Positions 48,894-60,778 of a DNA stretch of 64,000 nucleotides are shown one piece after another. Under the pieces are notes generated by a model. That model saw only the letters and a program-made list of their open reading frames with translations, was not told the DNA's origin and ran no database searches. The DNA comes from Erysipelotrichaceae bacterium (GTDB lineage: Bacteria > Bacillota_I > Bacilli_A > Erysipelotrichales > Erysipelotrichaceae). Numbering within the stretch: position 1 is the first letter of the stretch; each line of letters opens with the position of its first letter. A program made the translations under genes and the position numbers. The stretch is from NCBI GenBank assembly GCA_012513225.1, contig JAAZCQ010000004.1:1-64000 (forward strand), given 5' to 3'.

Positions 48894-49379
48894 CTATTTA
48901 ATTTCACTACTTAGTACAAGTTCTTTCATTTTTTCTTTATAATCAATTATTTTTTTATGCATTTCAATATCAAACGCACCAATAATAGTTGCTGCAAGTA
49001 CTCCAGCATTTTTACACCCTGCTTTTCCAATTGCTACTGTTGCTACTGGTACACCTGCTGGCATTTGTACAATCGATAATAAACTGTCAAGTCCATCTAA
49101 TGTAGAAGTTTTAATAGGTATCCCAATAACTGGTAAACTACAACATCCAGCTATTACTCCCGCAAGATGAGCAGCTCCTCCTGCTGCAGCAATAATCACT
49201 TTAATACCTTTATCATATGCACTTCTTGCATATTCAATTGTTTCATCTGGGGTTCTATGAGCACTTAAAACTTTTGCCTCATATGATATCCCAAATCCAT
49301 CTAAAACTTCAAAAGTATCCTTTACTGCTTCTAAATCACTAAGTGATCCCATAACTATAGCTACTAATGGATGATTCAT
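48894..49379 (-). CDS. purE: N5-CAIR mutase PurE
   Basis: 161 aa, class I PurE. It moves the carboxyl group of N5-CAIR to make CAIR, or acts directly as a carboxylase. Motifs are VAIVMGSLSDLEAV, SAHRTPDETIEYA and IIAAAGGAAHLAGVIAG. It is the first gene of the operon. GGAGG precedes it, and a guanine riboswitch with terminator lies directly upstream. purK, purC and purF are not in the window. Confidence 0.97.
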   Translation of the reverse strand: MNHPLVAIVMGSLSDLEAVKDTFEVLDGFGISYEAKVLSAHRTPDETIEYARSAYDKGIKVIIAAAGGAAHLAGVIAGCCSLPVIGIPIKTSTLDGLDSLLSIVQMPAGVPVATVAIGKAGCKNAGVLAATIIGAFDIEMHKKIIDYKEKMKELVLSSEIK

Positions 49380-49394
49380 ACTTTCCTCCTATAA

Positions 49395-49419
49395 TAAAAG
49401 ACATTAGCTAACTAATGTC
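49395..49419 (-). terminator. Riboswitch-controlled terminator before purE
   Basis: On the minus strand GACATTAG and CTAATGTC arms with a TTAG loop, followed by TTTTA. It is the expression platform of the guanine aptamer. A competing helix, CTACAAAAC (aptamer 3' strand) with GTTTTGTAG, ends just where this stem starts and overlaps it by only two or three bases. Confidence 0.85.
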
Positions 49420-49437
49420 TACAAAACAAAAAAACTG

Positions 49438-49506
49438 TTTTGTAGTCTTATCATTTACGGTGATAAGGTAGATACTTGCAAGCCATATTCTTGCTTTTAT
49501 ACAAAA
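49438..49506 (-). promoter_or_regulatory. Guanine-class purine riboswitch aptamer
   Basis: All parts of the purine aptamer are readable on the minus strand. P1 is TTTTGTA with TACAAAA; P2 is GCAAG with CTTGC around loop AATATGG; the J2/3 junction is AAGTATCT; P3 has the arms CTTATC and GATAAG around loop ACCGTAAAT; and the J3/1 junction is ACTA. The specificity base (position 74 in xpt numbering) is C, which selects guanine or hypoxanthine over adenine. Ligand binding should favour the terminator and shut off purE-L-M-N-H-D. Confidence 0.93.
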
Positions 49507-49514
49507 AACAAATA

Positions 49515-49538
49515 AAACATGGAAAAAAGTCCATGTTT
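49515..49538 (-). terminator. Terminator-like hairpin directly upstream of the guanine aptamer
   Basis: On the minus strand arms AAACATGGA and TCCATGTTT enclose CTTTTT, then TATTTGTTTTTTG. The U-rich tail overlaps the 5' strand of the aptamer P1. It could end the LUD-protein transcript 125 bases upstream or be part of the purE leader. Confidence 0.65.
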
Positions 49539-49612
49539 CAATTAAATTGTAAGAAAAAGCAAGTCATCTTTTTATATATCATTTTAAGATAACCCCCTTT
49601 CCTTCCAAAGCT

Positions 49613-49618
49613 ATAATA
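49613..49618 (-). promoter_or_regulatory. Candidate -10 box of the purE leader
   Basis: TATTAT on the minus strand with an extended -10 (TG one base upstream). The -35 is poor (TTAAAG at 17 bases). If used, the transcript passes a GGAAGG/GGGGG stretch, a possible 14-codon ORF (49582 down to 49538) and the terminator-like hairpin before reaching the guanine aptamer. Confidence 0.4.
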
Positions 49619-49664
49619 ACATAATCAAGCATATTCTTTAATAGAATTTCCTTTATTTTATATA

Positions 49665-50297
49665 TTAATATCCTAAATTTTCTTTTACTAATAGTATATG
49701 TATTCTTTTTTCATATCCACTTCTTCTTGTATACACATAATAATTACAAATTGTTGATGTTTTATTACATAGAACACAACTTCCTACTTGAGTGCATGGA
49801 TTATCTTTATTTAAACGAAAGTTATTAGCCAAAGCAGCTACTCGCTCAACTCTTTTTATAGCCTCATCTAAATCTTTCACTAATTTATTGTATCCTACTA
49901 CAACATATACTTTCTCTGGGCCAAATGTTAAAGCACTAACCCTATTACCATTTCCATCAACATTATACAAACCACCATTTAATAATAAAGCATTTGTACT
50001 TGTTAAATATACATCACATGTTAAATGATTTTTTATTGCTGCCATAGAATCATCAGTATTATATCTGTCGATATAATCATAGTCTTTATTTGATTCTAGC
50101 CATTTTATAATTCCACACTGGGCTAAACTCATAGAGCCTCCAACCCCAATACTACTTCCTCTTTTTATGGATTTTTGAAGAAAAGGAATAACTTCCTCTT
50201 TACTTTCTAAAATGTCTATACCAAAATTATTATTAATAAGATTTTTTTTACATATTTCAAATTGCTTATCAATCATTTGCTTTAAACCAGCATCCAT
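49665..50297 (-). CDS. LUD-domain protein (LutC/YkgG family)
   Basis: 210 aa, LUD (DUF162) domain: VIPFLQKSIKRGSSIGVGGSMSLAQCGIIKWL, then DVYLTSTNALLLNGGLYNVDGNGNRVSAL and FGPEKVYVVVGYNKLVKD. The C-terminus carries a Cys cluster (CTQVGSCVLCNKTSTICN), as in the short clostridial LUD proteins. LutC homologues belong to an iron-sulphur lactate oxidase, but lutA and lutB are not beside it, so the role of this solitary form is open. GGAGG precedes the start. Confidence 0.85.
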   Translation of the reverse strand: MDAGLKQMIDKQFEICKKNLINNNFGIDILESKEEVIPFLQKSIKRGSSIGVGGSMSLAQCGIIKWLESNKDYDYIDRYNTDDSMAAIKNHLTCDVYLTSTNALLLNGGLYNVDGNGNRVSALTFGPEKVYVVVGYNKLVKDLDEAIKRVERVAALANNFRLNKDNPCTQVGSCVLCNKTSTICNYYVYTRRSGYEKRIHILLVKENLGY

Positions 50298-50386
50298 TAT
50301 AAAACCTCCTATTTCAATTAAAATTATAACATGTGCATAGATATTATTTTTGATTAAATGATATAATAATTTAGATTGGAGATAAT

Positions 50387-51244
50387 ATGAGTAAATTTGA
50401 AAATATAAAATTGATAGCTTGTGACTTAGATGGAACTTTCTTAAGTTTTAATGGTACTATTAGTAATAATAATAAAAATACAATTTTCAGATTAAAAGAA
50501 GAAGGATATATTTTAGCTGTAATTACTGGTAGACCACTTTATTCTATTCCAAATGAAATTTTTAATTTACCTTTTGATTATGTTGTTGGTATGAATGGAC
50601 AAATACTTTTAGATACTAAAAATAATAAAATATTCGAAAAAGAAAAACTAAATAAAGACAATATCATAGAATTACATAATATTGGAATTAAAAACATTAG
50701 TATTACAAATCTACATTATCAAGAAAAATCATATTTAGTAATGGGAAAAAGACATTTAATATTTGGAATTGCTTTTAACACTTTAAATCAAATAAGATTT
50801 GTCTTTAAACAAATGAAAAAATCACAAGTTCAATACTCTACAAATTTAGAAAAAATGGAAATAGATGATATTGCAAAAGTTTGTTTTATATCACTTCATA
50901 CTAATTTAAGAAAATTACAAAATGAAATAAATTCGTTACCAAACCAACCTTATCATACATTCATGGTTGCTAAAAACTGGTTGGAAGTTATGCCTTCAAA
51001 TATTAATAAAGGCGAAGCATTAAAAGATATTGCTATAAAAGAAAATATAAATATAAGTGAAACAATCTCATTTGGAGATGGTGAAAATGACATTCCAATG
51101 CTAAAAGCATCAGGAATTAGTGTTGCAATGGATAATGCAATGAAGAAAACAAAAAATATTGCAGATTATATTGCTCCATCATTTCTTGAAGATGGATTTT
51201 ATAAGTTTGTAAATGAAAAAATATTAAAAGAAAAAAATGGTTAA
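50387..51244 (+). CDS. Cof-type HAD-family phosphatase
   Basis: 285 aa, HAD superfamily IIB. Motif I is IACDLDGTFLS (nucleophile and acid Asp), motif II is VITGRPL, the cap domain lies in the middle, motif III Lys is in INKGEALKDI and motif IV is ISFGDGENDIPMLKASG. Relatives dephosphorylate sugar phosphates, flavins or nucleotides; the substrate is not predictable. A GGAGA site precedes it, and it is monocistronic. Confidence 0.93.
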   Translation: MSKFENIKLIACDLDGTFLSFNGTISNNNKNTIFRLKEEGYILAVITGRPLYSIPNEIFNLPFDYVVGMNGQILLDTKNNKIFEKEKLNKDNIIELHNIGIKNISITNLHYQEKSYLVMGKRHLIFGIAFNTLNQIRFVFKQMKKSQVQYSTNLEKMEIDDIAKVCFISLHTNLRKLQNEINSLPNQPYHTFMVAKNWLEVMPSNINKGEALKDIAIKENINISETISFGDGENDIPMLKASGISVAMDNAMKKTKNIADYIAPSFLEDGFYKFVNEKILKEKNG

Positions 51245-51273
51245 TTATCATTTCTGATAACAACCATTTTTTT
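51233..51273. terminator. Bidirectional terminator between the Cof gene and clpB
   Basis: AAAAATGGTT and AACCATTTTT arms with an inner ATTATCA/TGATAA helix and a short TTTC loop. T-runs on both outer sides serve the convergent Cof gene and the heat-shock operon. Confidence 0.85.
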
Positions 51274-53833
51274 AACTTAATTTTTTAACTTCAACTGTAT
51301 AATCACCATTTATATAGTCAACAATCAAAGTTTTGCCTTCTAAATGAGACTCTTCTACAATCTTTTTAGCAACCTTAGTTTCAATAGTTCTTTGAATATG
51401 TCTTTTCATTGGTCTTGCTCCAAATACAGGATCAAATCCAGCTAGTACTATTTCATCTTTACACTCTTGAGTAAATTCAATATTTATATCTTTTTCTTCA
51501 AGTCTTTCTTTTAATTGTTTTAAGAATTTATCAGCAATTTTCACTAATACTTCCTTGCTTAAAGTATTAAATATAATAATTTCATCTATTCTATTAACAA
51601 ACTCAGGTCTAAAGAAATTTTCTATCTCATCTATATAATTCTTTTCTCTTAAAGCATCATCAACTTCAAATGCATACTGTGAACCTAGATTACTAGTCAT
51701 AATTATAATTGTGTTTTTAAAGTCAACAGTAACACCTTTTGAATCAGTTATTCTACCATCATCCATTATTTGTAATAAAACATTTAAAACATCAGGATGA
51801 GCTTTTTCTATTTCATCTAGCAAGACAATTGAATATGGTTTTCTTCTAACTGCTTCAGTTAATTGTCCACCTTCTTCATATCCTACATATCCAGGAGGAG
51901 CTCCAATTAGTCTTGAAACACTAAATTTTTCCATATACTCACTCATATCAATCCTAATAATTTTAGTTTCATCACCAAATAATTGTTCAGCTAGACTTCT
52001 TGCAACTTCAGTCTTACCAACTCCTGTAGGCCCTAAGAATAAGAATGATCCAACAGGTCTATTTTCGTCCTTAATTTGTGCTTTGCTTCTTATTATCGCA
52101 TCAGTAACAAGATTTAGAGCCTTACTTTGTCCCATAACTCTATTTCCTAAAGCATTTTCCAAATTAAGCAATTTTACTCTTTCAGACTCCACTAGCCTAT
52201 TTACATCTATATGAGTCCATCTTGATACAATTTTTGCTATAAGTTCTTCATCAACTATTTCTTGAATTACTCTTTCACCTTCAATGTTTTTTGAATCATT
52301 TATTTTCTTTTCTAATGAAGGAATTGTTTCATATTGAAGTTTTGCTGCATCTTCATATCTCGCCTCATTTTGAGCTTGTTCAAAGGCAAGTTTAGCTTTT
52401 TCAAGTTGTTCTTTAAATGTTTTAGAATCATCAAGTTTCTTTTTTTCTGATTCCCATCTATTAAATTTAATTTCTTTTTCTTCTTTTAAATCTGCTAATT
52501 CTTTTCTTAAATTATCTAATCTTTCTAATGCTTTAGAATCTGTTTCATTTTTTAATGAAACTTCTTCAATTTCTAATTGCATAATCTTTCTTGATAATTC
52601 ATCTAAATCAGCAGGCATAGAATCCATTTGAACCCTAATAGAAGCACATGCTTCATCAATAAGGTCAATTGCCTTATCAGGTAAGAATCTATCTGTAATA
52701 TATCTATTTGAAAGTGTTGCAGCAGCAATAATTGCCTCATCTAATATTTGAACACCATGATGTGATTCAAATCTATCTTTTAAACCTCTTAATATAGAAA
52801 CTGTATCTTCTACTGAAGGTTCATCAACAGTTATTTTTTGAAATCTTCTTTCTAATGCAGCATCTTTCTCAATATAATTACGATATTCTTTAAAAGTTGT
52901 TGCGCCGATACACTTTAGTTCGCCTCTAGCTAACATAGGTTTTAATAAATTTGCAGCATCCATTGAGCCTTCACCTTTACCAGCACCTACTAAGTTATGA
53001 AGTTCATCAATAAACAGTATTATATTTCCTTCTGCATCTTTAACTTCTTTTAATACTGCTTTTAATCTTTCTTCAAACTCTCCTCTATACTTTGCTCCTG
53101 CAATAAGAGAACCCATATCTAATTCTATTAATCTTTTATCTTTTAAGTTTAGTGGAACATCGCCTCTCATAATTCTCCAAGCTAAACCTTCAACAATAGC
53201 TGTTTTACCTACTCCTGGTTCACCTATTAAAACAGGATTATTCTTAGTTTTTCGAGATAATATCTCAATAACTCTCCTAATTTCTTCATCACGTCCAATA
53301 ACTGGATCAATTTTTCCATCTTTTACATCTTCTACTAAATCTCTACCATATTTTTCTAATGCATCTAGTTGATTCTCTTGACTTTGATCACTCATTTTAA
53401 TATTACCCCTCCTATCTAATTCAGCTTTTTCTACTATATTTATATTTAAATTACCTTCTTTTAAAAATTCTTTAGTAACACTTGCTTTATTGCTTAATAA
53501 GCCTATAAGCATTGCTGCAGAGCTCATGTACGTCTCATCTTGCTTTTTCGACCAATTTAATGCTTTATTATATGCCTCAACAACATCTTTATTTAAACCA
53601 GGTTGAAAATTACCATCACTTCTTGATAGTCTTTCTAGAAAATTATCTACAATATTATTTAAATTATTGGTATTAACCTCTAATCGGTTCCATAAACCTT
53701 CCAAACCATCATCTTGTAACATCACCTTGTACAGATGTTCACTACTAACTTCGCTATTGCCAAGTTGTTGACATAATTGAATAGCATTGAGGATGATAGC
53801 TTGTAGACGTTCAGTCATTTGTTCTATGTTCAT
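51272..53833 (-). CDS. clpB: ClpB disaggregase
   Basis: 853 aa from [10 protein letters not shown]; three ATGs in a row occur, and the third has AAGGAGG at eight bases. It extracts and refolds aggregated proteins with DnaK/DnaJ/GrpE. It has an N-domain, AAA-1 ([25 protein letters not shown]), a long coiled-coil M domain (about 400-520, with [13 protein letters not shown]), AAA-2 ([28 protein letters not shown]) and the C-terminal [17 protein letters not shown]. It is the last gene of the HrcA-controlled operon, 15-20 bases after dnaJ. Confidence 0.98.
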   Translation of the reverse strand: MNIEQMTERLQAIILNAIQLCQQLGNSEVSSEHLYKVMLQDDGLEGLWNRLEVNTNNLNNIVDNFLERLSRSDGNFQPGLNKDVVEAYNKALNWSKKQDETYMSSAAMLIGLLSNKASVTKEFLKEGNLNINIVEKAELDRRGNIKMSDQSQENQLDALEKYGRDLVEDVKDGKIDPVIGRDEEIRRVIEILSRKTKNNPVLIGEPGVGKTAIVEGLAWRIMRGDVPLNLKDKRLIELDMGSLIAGAKYRGEFEERLKAVLKEVKDAEGNIILFIDELHNLVGAGKGEGSMDAANLLKPMLARGELKCIGATTFKEYRNYIEKDAALERRFQKITVDEPSVEDTVSILRGLKDRFESHHGVQILDEAIIAAATLSNRYITDRFLPDKAIDLIDEACASIRVQMDSMPADLDELSRKIMQLEIEEVSLKNETDSKALERLDNLRKELADLKEEKEIKFNRWESEKKKLDDSKTFKEQLEKAKLAFEQAQNEARYEDAAKLQYETIPSLEKKINDSKNIEGERVIQEIVDEELIAKIVSRWTHIDVNRLVESERVKLLNLENALGNRVMGQSKALNLVTDAIIRSKAQIKDENRPVGSFLFLGPTGVGKTEVARSLAEQLFGDETKIIRIDMSEYMEKFSVSRLIGAPPGYVGYEEGGQLTEAVRRKPYSIVLLDEIEKAHPDVLNVLLQIMDDGRITDSKGVTVDFKNTIIIMTSNLGSQYAFEVDDALREKNYIDEIENFFRPEFVNRIDEIIIFNTLSKEVLVKIADKFLKQLKERLEEKDINIEFTQECKDEIVLAGFDPVFGARPMKRHIQRTIETKVAKKIVEESHLEGKTLIVDYINGDYTVEVKKLS

Positions 53834-53854
53834 CATCATTGCCTCCTTAAAAGG

Positions 53855-54988
53855 TTATTCAAAAGCCTTTTTTATCTTCTCAAATGGACGTTTAGATTTT
53901 CTTTTTTTTTCTATATTAGAAAGCTTTTGAAATAGTTCCTTTTCTTCTTTACTTAATTTTTTATTAACTACTAATTCTACTTCAACTATTTGGTCTCCCT
54001 TTAAACCTCCTCTGAGATCTGGAACACCTTTTTCTTTCATTCTTAATTGTGTATTTGGTTGAATACCTGCTGGAATTTTTAATTCTACATCACCATATAC
54101 TGTAGGAACATCAATAGTTGTTCCCAAAGTAGCGTCAATTACAGAAATAGGAATTTTTATATAAATATTTTTTCCTTCTCTTATAAACTTTTCATGTTTA
54201 CCTACAATTACTTCAATGTATAAATCACCATTAGGTCCTCCATTAGAACCTCTTTCTCCCTTGCCGGCTACTCTTAGCTGTTGACCACTAGAAACACCTG
54301 CAGGTATTTTTACATCAACACTGACTTTTTCATTGTTGTAACCTTTTCCGCCACATACCTTACATTTATTTTTAATTTTTTTACCAGTTCCATTACAGTC
54401 TGGACAAACTCCTTGAGTTTGAAAAACTCCAAAGGCTGTTCTTTGTTGACTTATAACAGTACCACTACCATTACATGTTGGACAAGTTTCTATATCATTA
54501 GGAGTTTCTGCTCCACTACCTTTACAGTGTGAACATTGTTCATCCACTCTTAGATTAATTGTTTCAGTTTTTCCAAATATAGCATCCATAAAGCTAATGT
54601 TCATGGACATATATCTATCCTGTCCTTTCATAGGACCAGTACTTCTACTACTTGATCCAAAGCCTCCAAATCCACTTTGTGAAAAGCCTCCTCCAAAGAA
54701 TGAAGAAAATATATCATTTAGATCATCATAGCTACCACTTTGGAATCCACCAAAGCCACTACCATCCATACCTTCATGTCCAAATTGGTCATATGTAGCT
54801 CTTTTTTGAGTATCACTTAGAACCTCATAAGCTTCATTGATTTCTTTAAATTTAGCTTCTGCATCTTTTTCCTTACTAACATCAGGATGATATTTCTTTG
54901 CTAAAGATCTATAAGCTTTTTTTATTTCTTGTTCACTAGCACCCTTGCTAACTCCCAAGACATCATAATAATCTCTTTTTTCTGCCAT
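53855..54988 (-). CDS. dnaJ: Chaperone DnaJ
   Basis: 377 aa from [12 protein letters not shown], with AGGTG just upstream; a TTG four codons earlier is less likely. The J domain has the HPD motif in KYHPDVSKE. Then come a Gly/Phe-rich linker, four zinc repeats ([32 protein letters not shown]) and the C-terminal substrate domains. It stimulates DnaK ATPase. It is separated from dnaK by a polysaccharide deacetylase gene, unlike the normal dnaK-dnaJ adjacency. Confidence 0.98.
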   Translation of the reverse strand: MAEKRDYYDVLGVSKGASEQEIKKAYRSLAKKYHPDVSKEKDAEAKFKEINEAYEVLSDTQKRATYDQFGHEGMDGSGFGGFQSGSYDDLNDIFSSFFGGGFSQSGFGGFGSSSRSTGPMKGQDRYMSMNISFMDAIFGKTETINLRVDEQCSHCKGSGAETPNDIETCPTCNGSGTVISQQRTAFGVFQTQGVCPDCNGTGKKIKNKCKVCGGKGYNNEKVSVDVKIPAGVSSGQQLRVAGKGERGSNGGPNGDLYIEVIVGKHEKFIREGKNIYIKIPISVIDATLGTTIDVPTVYGDVELKIPAGIQPNTQLRMKEKGVPDLRGGLKGDQIVEVELVVNKKLSKEEKELFQKLSNIEKKRKSKRPFEKIKKAFE

Positions 54989-54996
54989 TTCACACC

Positions 54997-58057
<3,061 letters not shown>

Positions 58058-58618
58058 CTATTCACTTACTTTGACCATTGCCGGTCTTAATATTCTATCT
58101 TTCAAAACATATCCATTTTGAAATACTTGCAAAACAATTCCAGGTTCCATATCTTCAACGTTTTCCGTCATAATTGCTTGATGGAAATTAGCGTCAAATG
58201 GTTTGTTTAAAGCATCTACTTTACTAACACCTTCTTTTGTTAAAGCATTTAACAATTGTTGGTATATCATTTCAACACCTTTTCTATATTCTTCATCGCT
58301 TGTTTCATGTTCAAGCGCTCGTTCACAGTTATCTATAACTGGAAGTATATCTAATGCAAAACTTTGAATTCTATATTTTTTACTATTTTCAAATTCAGTA
58401 GTTAATCTTTTTTTCATGTTTTCAGTATCTGCATAAGCTTTTGCATATTCATTTTTTAAATTTGCAACTTCACCTTCCAATTCAATAATCTGAAGTTTAA
58501 GCTCATCTATAATTTTAGATTTTTTATTTTTCTCACTTTTATCTTTAGAAACTTTCATTTCTTCTTTAACTTCTTCCTTAGTTTCTAATATTTCTTCATT
58601 CATCTCTGTTTTACTCAT
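58058..58618 (-). CDS. grpE: Nucleotide-exchange factor GrpE
   Basis: 186 aa. It has a charged N-terminus, a long coiled-coil (ELKLQIIELEGEVANLKNEY), and then the GrpE signature (DNCERALEH to FDANFHQAIM, LQVFQNGYVLKDRILRPAMVKV). It releases ADP from DnaK. It overlaps the hrcA stop by 8 bases. Confidence 0.97.
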   Translation of the reverse strand: MSKTEMNEEILETKEEVKEEMKVSKDKSEKNKKSKIIDELKLQIIELEGEVANLKNEYAKAYADTENMKKRLTTEFENSKKYRIQSFALDILPVIDNCERALEHETSDEEYRKGVEMIYQQLLNALTKEGVSKVDALNKPFDANFHQAIMTENVEDMEPGIVLQVFQNGYVLKDRILRPAMVKVSE

Positions 58619-59633
58619 CGTTTCCTCCTTGACCGTATATTCTTTCTAGCATATCTGTTACATATTCTAAAACTGCAACTATCTTACTATAATCCATTCT
58701 ACTTGGTCCTACAACCATAAGTTTTCCTTCTTCAAGTTTATTAACTTTAAAGCTGCTTTTAACAACAGCCACATCATCAAACCATTGAAGTTGAGAACCA
58801 GTAGCAGTTACTATTCCTACATTTTCATCATTGTAGCCTAATCTTCTCCATACTGTATTGTCATCTAACATAGACATAAGTTCTTTTATTTTTTCTATAT
58901 CAGAATATTCTGGTTGATATAATATATTACTTGTTTTAGAATAATGGAAATTTTCATTCGCAAACTTAATAAATGCACTAAGAAATGCTGAGAATATTAT
59001 TTCATGACGATAAATAATACTTTCTAAAATTGGTTTCATTGCCTCAAACTTAACCGGTAACTCATAAACAGGAGTTCCTTTAAGTCGAGTATTTATAATA
59101 TCACAAACAGTCTGTACATCTTTTGCCAAAACATCTTCATTAAACCTAAAGTTTTTTGTTTCAGTATGTCCTGTATTAGTAATAAATATTACAACTGCAT
59201 TTCTTTCATCTACGGGAAATAACTTAATATGTTCTAAGGTTTGTAATTTTGAATCAGGTCCCAATGCACCAGTTGCTAAATTAGTCATATCTGCTAAAAT
59301 ATCGCAACTTTGCTGTATTGCATCATGCAAATCAAATTTACCACTTCCAATAGCACTTTTTAATGCAACAGCCATATTGTCATCTAGATTATCTTCCATA
59401 AGATTTTCACAATAAAACTTATAGCCTAATGTGCTTGGTACTCTACCACTTGATACATGTGTTTTTTCTAAATAACCCATTTCTTCTAATAGCTGCATAT
59501 CATTTCTAATAGTTGCACTAGAGTAAGGCAAATTATATTTTTTCATAAGAGTTTTAGATCCAACTGGCTCTGCAGTCGCAATAAACTCATCAACAATAGC
59601 CTTGAATATCGTAATCATCCTACTTTTCAACAT
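58611..59633 (-). CDS. hrcA: Heat-inducible repressor HrcA
   Basis: 340 aa. It has an N-terminal winged helix (MKKYNLPYSSATIRNDMQLLEEMGYLEKTHVSSGRVPS, seen here as SSATIRNDMQLLEE and SSGRVPS), a GAF-like domain and an inserted dimer region. It binds CIRCE and depends on GroEL in other species for folding. It is first in the operon and has two CIRCE-like sites at its own promoter, so it autoregulates hrcA-grpE-dnaK-deacetylase-dnaJ-clpB. Confidence 0.97.
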   Translation of the reverse strand: MLKSRMITIFKAIVDEFIATAEPVGSKTLMKKYNLPYSSATIRNDMQLLEEMGYLEKTHVSSGRVPSTLGYKFYCENLMEDNLDDNMAVALKSAIGSGKFDLHDAIQQSCDILADMTNLATGALGPDSKLQTLEHIKLFPVDERNAVVIFITNTGHTETKNFRFNEDVLAKDVQTVCDIINTRLKGTPVYELPVKFEAMKPILESIIYRHEIIFSAFLSAFIKFANENFHYSKTSNILYQPEYSDIEKIKELMSMLDDNTVWRRLGYNDENVGIVTATGSQLQWFDDVAVVKSSFKVNKLEEGKLMVVGPSRMDYSKIVAVLEYVTDMLERIYGQGGNDE

Positions 59634-59646
59634 ATTGCCTCCTTTC

Positions 59647-59673
59647 TTAGCACTCTAAACCATCGTCTGCTAA
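59647..59673. promoter_or_regulatory. CIRCE-like element downstream of the heat-shock promoter
   Basis: TTAGCACTC, nine bases, GTCTGCTAA: the left arm is a perfect CIRCE half and the right arm differs from GAGTGCTAA at two positions. It lies between the -10 box and hrcA. Confidence 0.75.
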
Positions 59674-59674
59674 T

Positions 59675-59703
59675 AATATACTACTATTATTTAGCACTGT
59701 CAA
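59675..59703 (-). promoter_or_regulatory. Sigma-A promoter of the heat-shock operon
   Basis: On the minus strand TTGACA (59698-59703), 17-base spacer, TATATT (59675-59680). The -35 box is inside the second CIRCE-like element, so HrcA bound there would exclude polymerase. Confidence 0.85.
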
Positions 59704-59717
59704 CATATAAGTGCTAA
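59691..59717. promoter_or_regulatory. CIRCE element overlapping the -35 box
   Basis: TTAGCACTG, nine bases, AAGTGCTAA: matches the CIRCE consensus TTAGCACTC-N9-GAGTGCTAA except at the innermost base of each arm. Confidence 0.88.
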
Positions 59718-59720
59718 AAA

Positions 59721-59748
59721 CAAAAAAACCTTTATTATAAAGGCTTTT
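59721..59748 (-). terminator. Terminator after coaD
   Basis: On the minus strand GCCTTTAT and ATAAAGG(T) arms with a very short loop, then TTTTTT. It insulates the ftsW-rsmD-coaD transcript from the heat-shock promoter. Confidence 0.8.
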
Positions 59749-59749
59749 T

Positions 59750-60229
59750 CTAATTATTTAATTTTTTTATTACTCTTTCTCTTATAATTTCAGGTATAAA
59801 TTTTGATAAATCTCCTCCATTTATAGCTACTTCTTTAGCCACTGAGCTACTTAAGAATGAGTACTTGGGGCGAGATACATAAAATATGGTCTCAATACTA
59901 TCATCAAGCAACATATTTGTCGTTGCTTGTTGAAGTTCATATTCATAGTCCGCAACAGCTCTAATACCTCTTATAATTACATCTGCATTATTTTTTTTCG
60001 CAAAATCTACAGTTAATCCGCTACTAACTACAACTTTTACATTTTCTAAACCTAATGTACATTGTTCTATCATTTCTTTTCTTTCATTACTTGAAAATGT
60101 TGGAACTTTTCTTATATTCTCCATTATAGCAACTATGATTAAATCAAAATTTTTACTTGCTCTTTTTATAATATCTAAATGTCCATATGTTATTGGATCA
60201 AATGTACCTGGATATATTGCTGTTCTCAT
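59750..60229 (-). CDS. coaD: Phosphopantetheine adenylyltransferase CoaD (in frame with RsmD)
   Basis: 159 aa from MRTAIYPGTFDPITYGHLD, the usual CoaD length and start. It adenylates 4'-phosphopantetheine in CoA synthesis. Motifs are the nucleotidyl-transferase TxGH-type (PGTFDPITYGH), FSSNERKEMI, IIRGIRAVADYEYELQ and the C-terminal FLSSSVAKEVA (ISSTxVRE equivalent). A run of seven G lies eight bases before the ATG and can serve as its ribosome site. The upstream rsmD frame runs into it without a stop, so a 342-aa fusion product is also possible. Confidence 0.95.
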   Translation of the reverse strand: MRTAIYPGTFDPITYGHLDIIKRASKNFDLIIVAIMENIRKVPTFSSNERKEMIEQCTLGLENVKVVVSSGLTVDFAKKNNADVIIRGIRAVADYEYELQQATTNMLLDDSIETIFYVSRPKYSFLSSSVAKEVAINGGDLSKFIPEIIRERVIKKLNN

Positions 60230-60778
60230 ATTTTTACCCCCCCATTTAAAATAATTAATTTTTGCAATTCCATAAATTGATTCTTTAACCTTTACTATTT
60301 TACCTATACTATCTTTTAATTCATAATCTTTAGATGTTTCAACAATTATGTAACCATCTTCATCAAGCATATTATTAGCACTAATAAAATTTATTATATC
60401 ATCAATTACTTTCATTTTATAAGGAGGATCTAAAAAGATTAAATCAAATTTTAAATTTTTAAATTGGTTTAAAGCATTTTTATAATTTAACTTATATAAA
60501 TTTATATTTTCATCTAGCAATTTTGCATTTGTTTGAATAATATTAATTGCTTTTATATTATTATCCACTAAGTATGCATTAGTAATACCACGAGATAAGG
60601 CTTCAAAACTAAAAGCTCCTGAACCTGCAAATAAATCTAGAGAACTACCTCCTTCAAAATAAGGGCCAATTTTTGAAAATATGGCTCCCCTTATTTTATT
60701 TGAAGTAGGTCTAGTGTTTTCACCATCTAAAGTTTGAATTAGCCTAGACCCATGTTTTCCTGAAATTATTTTAATCAC
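60230..60778 (-). CDS. rsmD: 16S rRNA G966 methyltransferase RsmD (reads through into CoaD)
   Basis: 183 codons before the CoaD start. It methylates G966 of 16S rRNA. It begins MIKIISGKHGSRLI and NTRPTSNKIRGAIFS, followed by the SAM site LDLFAGSGAFSFEALSRG and the catalytic DLIFLDPPYK. There is no stop codon before coaD: the frame continues through TGG GGG GGT AAA AAT ATG. With six G the frame would end in a TGA overlapping the coaD ATG (ATGA), and with eight G it would end at TAA. It overlaps the ftsW stop by 4 bases. Confidence 0.93.

Noticed and set aside
49538-49582. 14-codon ORF in the purE leader as a real gene
   Set aside because: The ribosome site is about ten bases away and weak, and length alone is not significant; kept only as part of the leader observation.
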